This document shows positions 55,728-64,000 of a stretch of 64,000 bases of DNA, one piece after another. The stretch's first letter is position 1; every line of letters begins with the position of its first letter. This stretch comes from Blastomussa wellsi. Taxonomy: Eukaryota; Cnidaria; Anthozoa; Scleractinia; Plerogyridae. The DNA lies in NCBI GenBank assembly GCA_947652115.1, contig OX393563.1, forward strand, positions 10,340,861 to 10,404,860. The letters run 5' to 3'. Below the pieces are notes generated by a model. That model saw only the letters and a program-made list of their open reading frames with translations, was not told where the DNA came from and searched no databases. Both the position numbers and the translations under genes were made by a program.

Positions 55728-56182
55728 ATGGCTGGCGTCTGTTTCGGCCCAGCTACGAGACCGCAAATGCTGCAATTTTATCCGCGGTGGAAGGTGAGTT
55801 CAACACAGAGCGGTTCAGTAGTCATGTACGGCGTATTGTTAGGATAACGTCTATCCGCTGATTGGTCAAATGTTACGTGGGTAATTTTACACATGCAGTT
55901 TCTCGCGCAAAGAGGTCAAGAATTTTGAAAAAGGCCAGAAGAGTGTAAAAGAACTAAGTATAATACACGATCATTAGGCTTAATTATAACCTTTCGTCAA
56001 GCTGGCAGGCCGCGCGTAGCCTTTATTTATTTATTAACTCCGCCACACTGAATTCGAACTACTAAACGAGAAATGAAATGGTAAAGTTACTTGAACACTG
56101 TCTATTTTAGAAAGAGCCAACGGACAATACAAAGGAACCGGAACCTAGTTGGATCTCATCAGCAAATGTATACACGAAATAA
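55728..56182 (+). CDS. Possible two-exon small gene, 45 aa, head-to-head with the collagen gene
   Basis: Exon 1 (55728-55793): ACATGGCTGG start context, 22 codons MAGVCFGPATRPQMLQFYPR then WK, ending at a strong donor AAG|GTGAGT. Exon 2 (56111-56182) follows CTGTCTATTTTAG and continues in phase 0 as KEPTDNTKEPEPSWISSANV then YTK and TAA. AATAAA at 56178-56183 overlaps the stop. Consistent start, splice sites, phase and polyadenylation signal support a real gene, but the length is short and no family was recognised. Confidence 0.5.
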
Positions 56183-56794
56183 AAGAACTGAACTCAGAAA
56201 GGCTGATTGTACGAAATATTGGAAAGAAAATATATTGTTAAAAAATAGTTAAACCGTACGGTCAGCCTTTCTGTGTTCAGTCCTTTTATAAAGTTCTGCG
56301 GGCCCGTATTAAGAAGAACAAGATACAGATACAAGATACAAAACAATTTAGTTGATAAAGTATTTTTGAGAGAAATGGAATAGCTGGATAGCAAAGAAAA
56401 AGCAGCACCAGTGACCAGGATGCCTATACATACATTTATTTGATAAGTAGGTTTAAAATAGGCAACTATACAGCTGATGTAGACCTACTAAGTCTAAATA
56501 AGAGAAACAGAAATTTCAATACAATTGTCATAAAGTGAAAAAAGTATACAATAAAGATAAGAAAGTAATCAAATAATTTAAAAATATCCAAATTCAGGGT
56601 TCTTATTATTATTATTAGGGTTATTATTACTCTTATTAGCAATACTTTTTTGGACGTTTATAGCTTTTTCTCTCGACGGCACTCAGTACTAACGACATTT
56701 TCATGGCGTGACCTTTAAAATACGTGGAATACGACGTTTATTGTGTAAAACGACGTGATCACGAGATCATTGAAAACAATAGCTGACACTCGCC
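56183..56794. other. Intergenic region
   Basis: AT-rich sequence between the small gene and the LINE. Near 56195-56280 GAACTGAACTCAGAAAGGCTGA is mirrored by TCAGCCTTTCTGTGTTCAGT, an inverted repeat of about 20 bp. A short TTATTATTATTA run is at about 56604. No gene seen. Confidence 0.55.
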
Positions 56795-56826
56795 AAAGTT
56801 TTGTGAATAGTTAGTTAGTTAGTTAG

Positions 56827-59538
56827 TTAGTTCTCTCCGCGCCATGAGGCGCATAAGGCTGCAACTTTCGTTTTCCAACCAGCCCTGTCTTTTGCTGCAG
56901 TCCTGGCTTCAGCCCAGCTGGTCCACCTTTCTTGTCTGCACTCTCTTTCCACTGTCCTTCTCCACGTGATTTTAGGTCGGCCCACTTTCCTCTTCCCCTC
57001 GGGTTGCCACCCCATTGCCACCATACAATCATCGTTCCTGTCCTTTCTAAGCACATGGCCAATCCAGTTCCATCTTCTCCTTCGTATTTCGTCGCTTATC
57101 TTTCTCACGCCTGTTATTTCTGAAATTGTGTCGTTTCTCATGCGTTGTGGCCACCATACTCTCAATATCCGCCTTAGACATGTGAACTGGAATCGATCTA
57201 ATTTCTTCTCTTCAGCAGCTGTTAATTTCCATGCTTCACATCCATACAATAGCACTGGTCGTACCAGAGTCTTAAACAGTTTGATTTTTGTATTCCGACC
57301 AATACTCCGTGTATTCCAGATCTTCTTTAGGTTGTAGAAAGCTCCCTGTGCCTTGCTTAGACGCTTCTTGATGTCTTCCGTGCCACCACCCTCTTTTGTC
57401 ACAGTCGCGCCCAGATATACAAACTCTTCGACGTCTCCAACTTCCTTTCTTTCAATCATTACTTTGTCTTCTCTTCGTGCATTCATTCTCATCACTTTGC
57501 ATTTTTGCGCATTCAATTTCAGTCCCACTCTTCCTGCATTAACTACTAGTCGGTTGGTCTTGTCCTGTATTTGCTGGTGTTTTGATGAGAGAAGGACTAT
57601 ATCGTCTGCAAAATCGAGATCTTCAAGTGCAGTTGTGAAGTTCCATCTGATGCCATTTCTTTGTCCTTCTGTTGTTCTTCGCATTACCCAGTCTACAGCA
57701 AGCAGAAATAGGAAACCTGACATGACACATCCTTGCTTAACGCCAGTGGTGATCTTGAACCATCTTGTTTGTTCTCCCTCATCCAGTACTGAACATTCAA
57801 AGTCTTCATACATGATCTTCACCATTCTTATCAGCTTGTCTGGGATGCCATAGCCCTTCATGATTTTCCACAGTCCTTCGCGGTGTACTGAGTCAAAAGC
57901 TTTTTCAAAGTCAACAAAGTGTGCATAAAGTGTCGCCTGCCATTCATTCACCTGTTCTATGATGTTACGGAGGATGAATATTTGGTCTACTGTGCTCCTG
58001 TTCTTTCGAAACCCAGCTTGTTCTTTTCTAAGGACACTGTCTACTCCGTTTTGGATTCTCTGGATGATGACTCTGCCCATTACTTTGCTAGCCACAGGTA
58101 ACAATGTCACACCACGCCAGTTCTTACACTCCTTCAGGTCGCCTTTTTTGGGTATTTTCACTATCAAACCTTTCTTCCATTGTTCAGGTATCTTCTCCTC
58201 TTGCCATATCTTATCAAACAGTCTTGTCAGCTCCTTTACTGCCACATCACTATCTGCTTTGTACAGCTCCGCTGGAATGCCATCTATACCTGGTGTTTTT
58301 CCACTCTTTGTCTTCTTCATTGCCTCCCTTACTTCTGCTTCTCTTATCTCTGTTGTATCCATCTCGCTAATTTCGTTTTCCTTCACTTCGTTCTCTTCAA
58401 TTGGGTTCATTGGGGCCTCCCTGACTAGCACTTCCTCAAAATGTTCAGCCCATCTTTCAAGTCTGGCATTCTTGTCTTTTATTGTCTCACCCCTCTTGTT
58501 CTTAATTGCTGCAACTTGACGCTGTCTCTTGTTTGTGATTTTCTTGGCAGTTTGGTACAGTTCCCTATTTCTTCCATTTTCTGCGTACTTTTCTGCTTCA
58601 TTTCCTAACTGTTCTAGCCAAGCTCGTTTATCCTCCCTTGCTTTGCGTTTAACCTCTCTGTCTTTCAATTTGTACTCTACTTGTAGCTTGCTTTTTATTC
58701 TCTCTGATTTCGTGCAGTGTATTTTGTCGTGGATCATCTGTCGTTGGTCTATTGCTTTCCAGGTTTCCTCTCTCAACCATTGCTTGTTTTTCTTTTTCAC
58801 CCGGCGTAGTACTTTCTCAGCAGTTTCTATATAAATTTTTTCCATTTGCATGCAATCTTCATTGATGTTTTCCTCGACCTCTAATGCTGTAAATCTGTTT
58901 CGCAGTTCGACGCTGAACTTGGACTTGAACATTTCGTTTTCCAGTTTGTGTGTGTCAAGTCTTGCATTAGCCTTTGCTCTATCTGGGTTTCTATGTAGTT
59001 TCAGCTTTATTTTCATGATTACCAGGAAGTGATCGCTTGCTGCATCTTCACCCCGGTACACTCGTGTGTCTTCCACAGACCTCCTCCATTCTTTACGGAT
59101 CATCATGTGATCAATCTGATTTTGAGTCCTCCCGTCAGGTGACACCCAAGTCGCTTTATGAGTTGTTCGGTGTGGAAAGCAAGTTCCTGTGATGACAAGA
59201 CCGTTCATTGAGCAGAAGTCACATAGCCTTTCACCATTATCGTTTATGTTACCCAGTCCATGTTTTCCCATTATCCCTTCCACATCTTTGTTGTCGTCAC
59301 CAACCTTTGCGTTCAGATCTCCCATAACAATAACTATATCATGACGGTTGCATGTATCAAAAGTTCTCTGAAGTTGCTCACAGAATTCGTCCTTTTCATC
59401 ATCTGTTGCTTCGTTTGTCGGAGCGTACACTTGGATTATAGTTGTATTTTTGAAGCGGGAGTAAAATCGGGCAGTTATTATGCGACTGCTTATTGCTGTC
59501 CATTCCATTAGGCATTTCTGTGTGTTCTGATTCATCAT
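56827..59538 (-). CDS. LINE endonuclease/reverse transcriptase frame (903 codons)
   Basis: Endonuclease: IIQVYAPTN (34-42), VMGDLNAKVG (71-80), QNQIDHMMI (139-147), SDHF (168-171). Reverse transcriptase: KSGKTPGIDGIPAELYK (411-427), EQAGFRKNRSTVDQI (506-520), FVDFEKAFDSV (541-551), GVKQGCVMSGFLF (599-611), FADDIVLL (643-650). The C-terminal part has RRRRWNWIGHVLR and GRPKITWRRTVERE, common in RTE/CR1-like elements. The first about 100 residues of the endonuclease are in other frames upstream. Confidence 0.93.
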   Translation of the reverse strand: MMNQNTQKCLMEWTAISSRIITARFYSRFKNTTIIQVYAPTNEATDDEKDEFCEQLQRTFDTCNRHDIVIVMGDLNAKVGDDNKDVEGIMGKHGLGNINDNGERLCDFCSMNGLVITGTCFPHRTTHKATWVSPDGRTQNQIDHMMIRKEWRRSVEDTRVYRGEDAASDHFLVIMKIKLKLHRNPDRAKANARLDTHKLENEMFKSKFSVELRNRFTALEVEENINEDCMQMEKIYIETAEKVLRRVKKKNKQWLREETWKAIDQRQMIHDKIHCTKSERIKSKLQVEYKLKDREVKRKAREDKRAWLEQLGNEAEKYAENGRNRELYQTAKKITNKRQRQVAAIKNKRGETIKDKNARLERWAEHFEEVLVREAPMNPIEENEVKENEISEMDTTEIREAEVREAMKKTKSGKTPGIDGIPAELYKADSDVAVKELTRLFDKIWQEEKIPEQWKKGLIVKIPKKGDLKECKNWRGVTLLPVASKVMGRVIIQRIQNGVDSVLRKEQAGFRKNRSTVDQIFILRNIIEQVNEWQATLYAHFVDFEKAFDSVHREGLWKIMKGYGIPDKLIRMVKIMYEDFECSVLDEGEQTRWFKITTGVKQGCVMSGFLFLLAVDWVMRRTTEGQRNGIRWNFTTALEDLDFADDIVLLSSKHQQIQDKTNRLVVNAGRVGLKLNAQKCKVMRMNARREDKVMIERKEVGDVEEFVYLGATVTKEGGGTEDIKKRLSKAQGAFYNLKKIWNTRSIGRNTKIKLFKTLVRPVLLYGCEAWKLTAAEEKKLDRFQFTCLRRILRVWWPQRMRNDTISEITGVRKISDEIRRRRWNWIGHVLRKDRNDDCMVAMGWQPEGKRKVGRPKITWRRTVERECRQERWTSWAEARTAAKDRAGWKTKVAALCASWRGEN

Positions 59539-59639
59539 TATTGCTACTCCTCTCTAATGCTCACTTTCTTCTCCGGCATAAATCATTGTATAGCCATTCC
59601 CCATCTTAATACGTCCTGCTCCTGTCCATCGTATCTCAC

Positions 59640-59921
59640 TCAGTCCCAACAGATCAAGTCTCGTGATATTTGCGCTGCTTTTCCAACTATGTACATTGTT
59701 CGTACATTCCAGCATCCCACACGCATTCTTGATTTTGGCGTTGCCAATGACCTTGTCGGTCTTTGGGCTTCCCGTAGGCTTTCACCCATTGACGTCATGG
59801 TGTGTCCGGTTGTGCCTCCGTCCACGGCCACAGCTTCGCCATTGCTAATTAGTATTTGAGAAATTGCAGTTTCGGTAATCTTCTGTTTTTTTCGGGGGCA
59901 AGTGATTGGCCTACCGCCCAA
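59640..59921 (-). pseudogene. LINE 5' frame with the endonuclease start, frameshifted
   Basis: A 93-codon frame whose end reads RMRVGCWNVRTMYIVGKAAQ then ISRDL, the usual start of an APE endonuclease. The following LLGLSEIRWTGAGRIKMGN lies in the frame of the large LINE ORF, which shows an indel at about 59645. A TAG then interrupts that frame near 59547. Confidence 0.85.
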
Positions 59922-60126
59922 CCCCCATGACCTGGAGGGCCGGTGGTTTTCTGTCAGGGTTTTCCTTCCCTTAGGGGTATTATCGCTCCCCAGTTGGTGC
60001 TGCTTTAGTCTGGACCCTCACCGCGCAGACCAATCCGGCATGGTTAGACCTGCCAGGAGCACAAGGCTCCCGCCGGCATAGCCCTGGGGGTCGAACACCA
60101 CCGAGGGGAAGAAAGTTTTGTGAATA

Positions 60127-60547
60127 TCTCCCGATAATTAGTAGAGCCGAAAAAATGGTTTGCTCTCGCAGAATACCGATAATGTGTGTAGGCTTCGCAA
60201 ACTGGTGGAGGCTCGGAGTAAAAGGTTGGGAAGTGGATTCAGGTTGAGGTGAGAAAGACAAAAGAACCGCCTTGTGAACTTTGGCGGCGAGCATTCCCTT
60301 GCTTGTGACGGGGGAAGCTTGAAGGTTAAACAGCTGTGCCCCCGCTTTACAAACCGAAGGAAAAGAGCGACTTTTGGTACACTACACCTGGTACTAAAAT
60401 ACTGGAACGGTGAAAATAAAAGATCACAAAACAAGCGAGCATCGCCACATGCTTATTTACCAGGCTTACGCAACCAAATTAGCTTTGGCGCCAAAACAGA
60501 CAAAGCTTGCCGCGCCGCGCCTGATTGATTTCTGCCCATAATCAAAA
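60127..60547 (+). promoter_or_regulatory. Presumed promoter and 5' UTR of the downstream plus-strand gene
   Basis: Unique sequence between the LINE and the ATG at 60548. No TATA box or other clear element recognised; GC content rises near 60500 (GCCGCGCCGCGCC). Promoter identity is inferred from position only. Confidence 0.3.
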
Positions 60548-63477
60548 ATGGCCGGAAAAAAGAGTCGTAAACGACAGACGGGCTCGAAAAAGAAAGGTAC
60601 CAAAAAGAATATTAACAAAGGAATTGCTGTTTGTGAAGAAAAGAAACCCAAATTGGATGACGAGTTGGTAGAGCAGGCCGACCAATCAGCAGAAAATCAC
60701 GCACAACAACTGAATTTGGAAGCGACAGTTTGTACCGACTCAAACAACGACGTTTCTAATGATTTGCAGAGAGAAGAGAACAAATACGTCCCACCGTTTA
60801 CTCGGAAACCCAAAAGGGCCTTGCAGAGAGATAGAAGCTTTGTTTCTCCAGATGTGATGCCAAACCGGCCAAAACGGCCTTGTAAAGGGGGCAAACAGAA
60901 TTTGAAACAAGCTCAACAAAGCCCAGCTGATCAGCAAGGGAATGATATGATTAGCACGAAGGAGTCGCGTAAGGTGCGTTTGAGTTTACAGTGTTTATAT
61001 ACGCAAACGCTTAGGTGAAGAAAAAAATTGTCCAACTCTTAAAACTCTATTTTGGCGACGTTAACAAGACTGAAGTCAAGATGGAGTCAGACCTCGGCAC
61101 TTTGGCAGCTCCAAGGTCTTGGATACATGCAGTGGTCAGATGTGGAGAAAAGGGTTAGGGAGGGAGGGGGGGGGGGAGGTTGGAGTGAAGATGCGATTTG
61201 CTTGAAATGCACATAATTTGACATAAAAGTTATGGCGTAATAAACATCCATATTTACAGAGTTTCTACAATGACATTCCTATTCTTTACTAAACAGTAAT
61301 TCCATACAACCGATTGTAAAGAGGGCTATGTTATTTCTGACTCATGAACAATCTGAACTCTTACTCCTTTCCTCTACCTTTTAGGGAATTAAAATATTTT
61401 TAAGGCACGGTTTGGGACTGGCTCTAGTTTCACATATGCAATATTAATTTTTTCAAAGCAGGCATTCCTTAAAATGATATTCACCATTTAGCACTACAAA
61501 AGGGTCTAAAATCACTTGCCTCCAACTGACTTGAGCATTCCCTAAACAACTGCTCTAGATCTGTAGTTAAGAAGGTCATCCATAACAACACACTTACAAT
61601 CTCCATATTTTTACTCTCACTTTATTATGGGGGGGGGGGGGGGGGGAGAAACAAAGCTTAGGCAGTCATTTTCTCTTTTGCATTACTTTTTAATGCAGGC
61701 TGACAGTCATTAACAGTGTCCCGATGTAAATAAGGTTATGTATTAATATTACTTCTGTACTGTCTGTCTGTGTCAATCCATAGGAAACAGAGGAGGAAAA
61801 AGAGGAGATAGATGTTGTGGGGTTGGAAAAAGTAGTGACTTGTAGCCAAGAAAATAAAGATTTTGTAATCAGTGCTAGTAAAACAAAAGCAGATGAATTT
61901 GCAGTAACAGCAGATGACATCCTTTCATCTCCACCAGTTGTCACTTTCCGTGAAGAGACATCATCCATTGTTATGCAAGTCATAGATGATGTTCTTGATG
62001 CCATGTGTAAATGGATAAACCAGTGTAACAGTGAAGGGATAATGACAGGTTATGCATAACATGTTCTTAAATCATTTTTGTATCTGATCTGAGATTTGGA
62101 TGACCACAATTTCTTTGGGGCAGGGGAAATTTTTTAGGGTACTCCCTGCATGGGACATAAAGGGGGTGAAATGAATGTTTATTACATGCAGTCCTATTGT
62201 AAATCTAACATACATGATAAATCTATTTGAATATTATTTCTCTGGACCATCCTATGCAACATCTGTAATTCATCTGAGCCAACATAGAAATGAGTTGTTT
62301 CTGCAAGCCAGGATGCAAATGTATTCTTTAGCTCTAACAAAAGTGACTTTCATCATTACATGGTTAAAATAGCCTGTGAATAATTATTTTTAGCATCACT
62401 GATGAATATTGCCCAAGGTAACATGCATCATAAACATCATTTTATGATTTTGGTTTCGAATTTCCCAAGTTGTAATGAAGAGGTTATTGTTTTCCAGAAT
62501 TTAAGAAAGAAGAAGCCAAAGAGTTTTTAGAGGGGATTGATGCTCAAATGGATGCAAACACTGATAATGAAGTTACTGATGGCAGCAACCAAGATGGTGT
62601 TGCTGCTGATGGCAGCTACCAAGATGGTGTTGGTACTGGCAGCAATCAAGATGGTGTTGTAACTGAAGCCGCTATAGCGACTAGTTTGGAAACTGTCATT
62701 AAAACTGTTGCTGTACCAACAAAGGCAGCATTAAAGAAAGTTACAACTAGAAAGTCTTCCAATAAATCTTCAAAGGTTGATACTGAATCTCAAACAATGG
62801 AACAACAACAACTAAAGAATCAAGCAATCACAACACAATCAGTTCAAGGCAATGTCAGTTCAGAGACTGGTGCATTAGAAGGTGCATTAGGAAAATCTGA
62901 CAAAGACGTTGCTGGTGGAACAGTGCAATTTGAATTGCCTTGCAGCCTTCATCAGAATGAGCAGCAGAGAGAAACTGATAATGAACTTTGCAACCAAAAT
63001 TATACAGTGACAAGTAAAGATGAATGTTTTTATGAAGAAGTCAAACCTAAGATCCCTGAAATAGAATGCTCAACAATGACCACTCCAGAAGTGAAAGATG
63101 TAGTTTTATTCTGTAATGTTACCTCTTCAGTGAATGAGAAAGTGCAGTGCGTAAGGACATCATTAGCACCAACAGTAAACAAGAAGTTGAATCCTTCACA
63201 AGTTTGTTCTGTGTCCCATGATCCGGAAGAGGAATGGCAGCAACAGAAAACTGGTGATGATTTATTAGAGGCACACTCTCTGTTAGCTCAGGAATGCACA
63301 AGAATGGACCATCAGCCAATTAACATGGATACATTGATGTTACAAAAAGAAGTGCCCAGTCCCACAGTTGATTCTGGCATCTGTGGTGACAATGAAAATT
63401 ATATACGCCGACATGATATTGATCAAGACCTTGACCAGATGGTACCTAATAATTGTGAAAGCAGAACTATGATATTG
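60548..63477 (+). CDS. Unrecognised gene, lysine-rich N terminus, three exons, continues past the window
   Basis: Exon 1 60548-60973 (142 codons, donor AAG|GTGCGT), exon 2 61784-62048 (acceptor CAATCCATAG, phase 0 in, phase 1 out), exon 3 62498-63477 (acceptor GTTTTCCAG, donor TTG|GTAAGT, phase 0 out). The start MAGKKSRKRQTGSKKKGTKK has basic clusters suitable for nuclear targeting. Exon 2 holds an acidic EEEKEEIDVV stretch and an amphipathic IVMQVIDDVLDAMCKWINQC segment. Exon 3 has three QDGV repeats (GSNQDGV, GSYQDGV, GSNQDGV) and is mostly Ser/Thr/Gln-rich and probably disordered. No known domain was recognised; a nuclear scaffold-like role would be a guess. The 3' end is outside the window. 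Confidence 0.8.
60974..61783 (+). other. Intron 1 of the plus-strand gene
   Basis: No exon seen. Contains G-rich runs at about 61162-61180 and an 18-G run at 61629-61646. Confidence 0.6.
62049..62497 (+). other. Intron 2 of the plus-strand gene
   Basis: AT-rich sequence with no repeat or exon recognised; open frames here are short and lack splice support. Confidence 0.6.
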
Positions 63478-63495
63478 GTAAGTACCTAGGAGTTC

Positions 63496-63678
63496 AATTG
63501 ATCCATTTATGCATTGCTCATAATACACCTTGTTTACCCCCCAAACTTTTGCATAAGCATTGTCTTCAGATTCTCTTGGGACGGACTGTTATACCCAGGA
63601 GAATTGGGAAACAAAGGTTATGCAAAATTTTGGGGGGTAAACAAGGTGTATTATGGGCAATGCGAAAATGGTCAATAA
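63496..63678. mobile_element. Foldback MITE, about 183 bp
   Basis: Left GCATTGCTCATAATACACCT then TGTTTACCCCCCAAA, mirrored on the right by TTTGGGGGGTAAACAAGG then TGTATTATGGGCAATGC. It begins about 19 bp after the donor of exon 3 of the plus-strand gene. Confidence 0.85.
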
Positions 63679-64000
63679 GTAGGCAGCCGGTTTAAGGACC
63701 TGACTGCTTTTTAAGAGTCTCTCTTTAATTTCTTCAAATTTTGGAAAAAAGCAGCACATGTTTTTAAGCAAAGTAGCTGATGCTTTTTTTAAACACTGAC
63801 TACCCCACTACATTGTTATCTTTTATCTGCAACTGACATTTCTCTGATAATACAAAGGCACAGCATGTCAGTTTACAGTATCACATGCGGATGCCAGCAT
63901 TGCAAGTCTTAACTTTCCAGTTAATAAATGAAACACATATCATTAGGAAGCAAAATTGTTCTTTTCAACAGGTATTTAACACTTAGTTGTGATCAACAAT
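63679..64000 (+). other. Intron sequence to the window end
   Basis: No exon confirmed. TTTTCAACAG at 63962-63971 looks like an acceptor, but a phase-0 continuation reads VFNT and then a stop, so it is uncertain whether this is the last exon. Confidence 0.4.

Larger units (their letters stand above)
56810..60111 (-). mobile_element. Full-length RTE-like non-LTR retrotransposon with 15-bp target-site duplication
   Basis: Bounded by identical AAAGTTTTGTGAATA at 56795-56809 and 60112-60126. The element is 3302 bp. Its 3' end (left) is a tandem tetranucleotide tail (TTAG on the plus strand), as is usual for RTE-type elements. It encodes an APE-type endonuclease and a reverse transcriptase. Defects: an in-frame TAG after GEESEH near 59547 and a frameshift near 59645, so this copy is not autonomous. 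RTE assignment is by eye; a related clade is possible. Confidence 0.88.

Noticed and set aside
56966..58834. Several plus-strand open frames of 100-190 codons
   Set aside because: They are antisense shadows of the LINE reverse transcriptase frame on the minus strand.
63962..64000. Fourth exon of the plus-strand gene at the window end
   Set aside because: The acceptor-like TTTTCAACAG exists, but only four residues follow before a stop; without more sequence it cannot be judged.

Overview
The window is animal nuclear DNA, most likely from a stony coral or another anthozoan cnidarian. It carries one very large, intron-rich fibrillar collagen gene, cnidarian-style retroelements (Penelope-like, RTE-like and L1/Tx1-like), tRNA-derived SINEs and many short inverted-repeat transposons. 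The organism call is inference from gene type and repeat content. No bacterial or viral gene is visible.

Minus strand, about 215 to 55635: a nearly complete fibrillar procollagen alpha chain gene. I placed 68 coding exons by reading frame, splice sites and exon phase. Read from high to low coordinates they encode a signal peptide, a thrombospondin N-terminal-like (TSPN/laminin-G) domain, a short N-propeptide triple helix of about 18 Gly-X-Y triplets, an N-telopeptide, a main triple helix of exactly 1014 residues (338 uninterrupted triplets), and a COLFI C-propeptide. The helix exons are 45, 54 or 108 bp, except the last six, which are 18-bp microexons. The placed exons total about 1614 residues. 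The first exon with the start codon is not resolved.

The introns hold most of the repeats: an 86-bp minisatellite (3454-4545), a Penelope-like element with an open 520-codon reverse transcriptase/GIY-YIG frame (43476-45038), a 5'-truncated L1/Tx1-like insertion with target-site duplication (24252-24718), a Tigger/pogo deletion derivative (26999-27704), a GA-rich tract (39675-40190), SINEs and numerous foldback MITEs.

Downstream of the collagen 5' end, 55728-56182 on the plus strand may be a tiny two-exon gene (45 aa), head-to-head with the collagen gene. It is followed by a full-length RTE-like LINE on the minus strand (56810-60111), bounded by perfect 15-bp target-site duplications. From 60548 to the window end lies the 5' part of an unrecognised plus-strand gene with three placed coding exons (lysine-rich N terminus, QDGV repeats).

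Functionally the only clear product is the collagen: secreted, trimerised through its C-propeptide and assembled into mesoglea fibrils. The other two host genes cannot be assigned a role.
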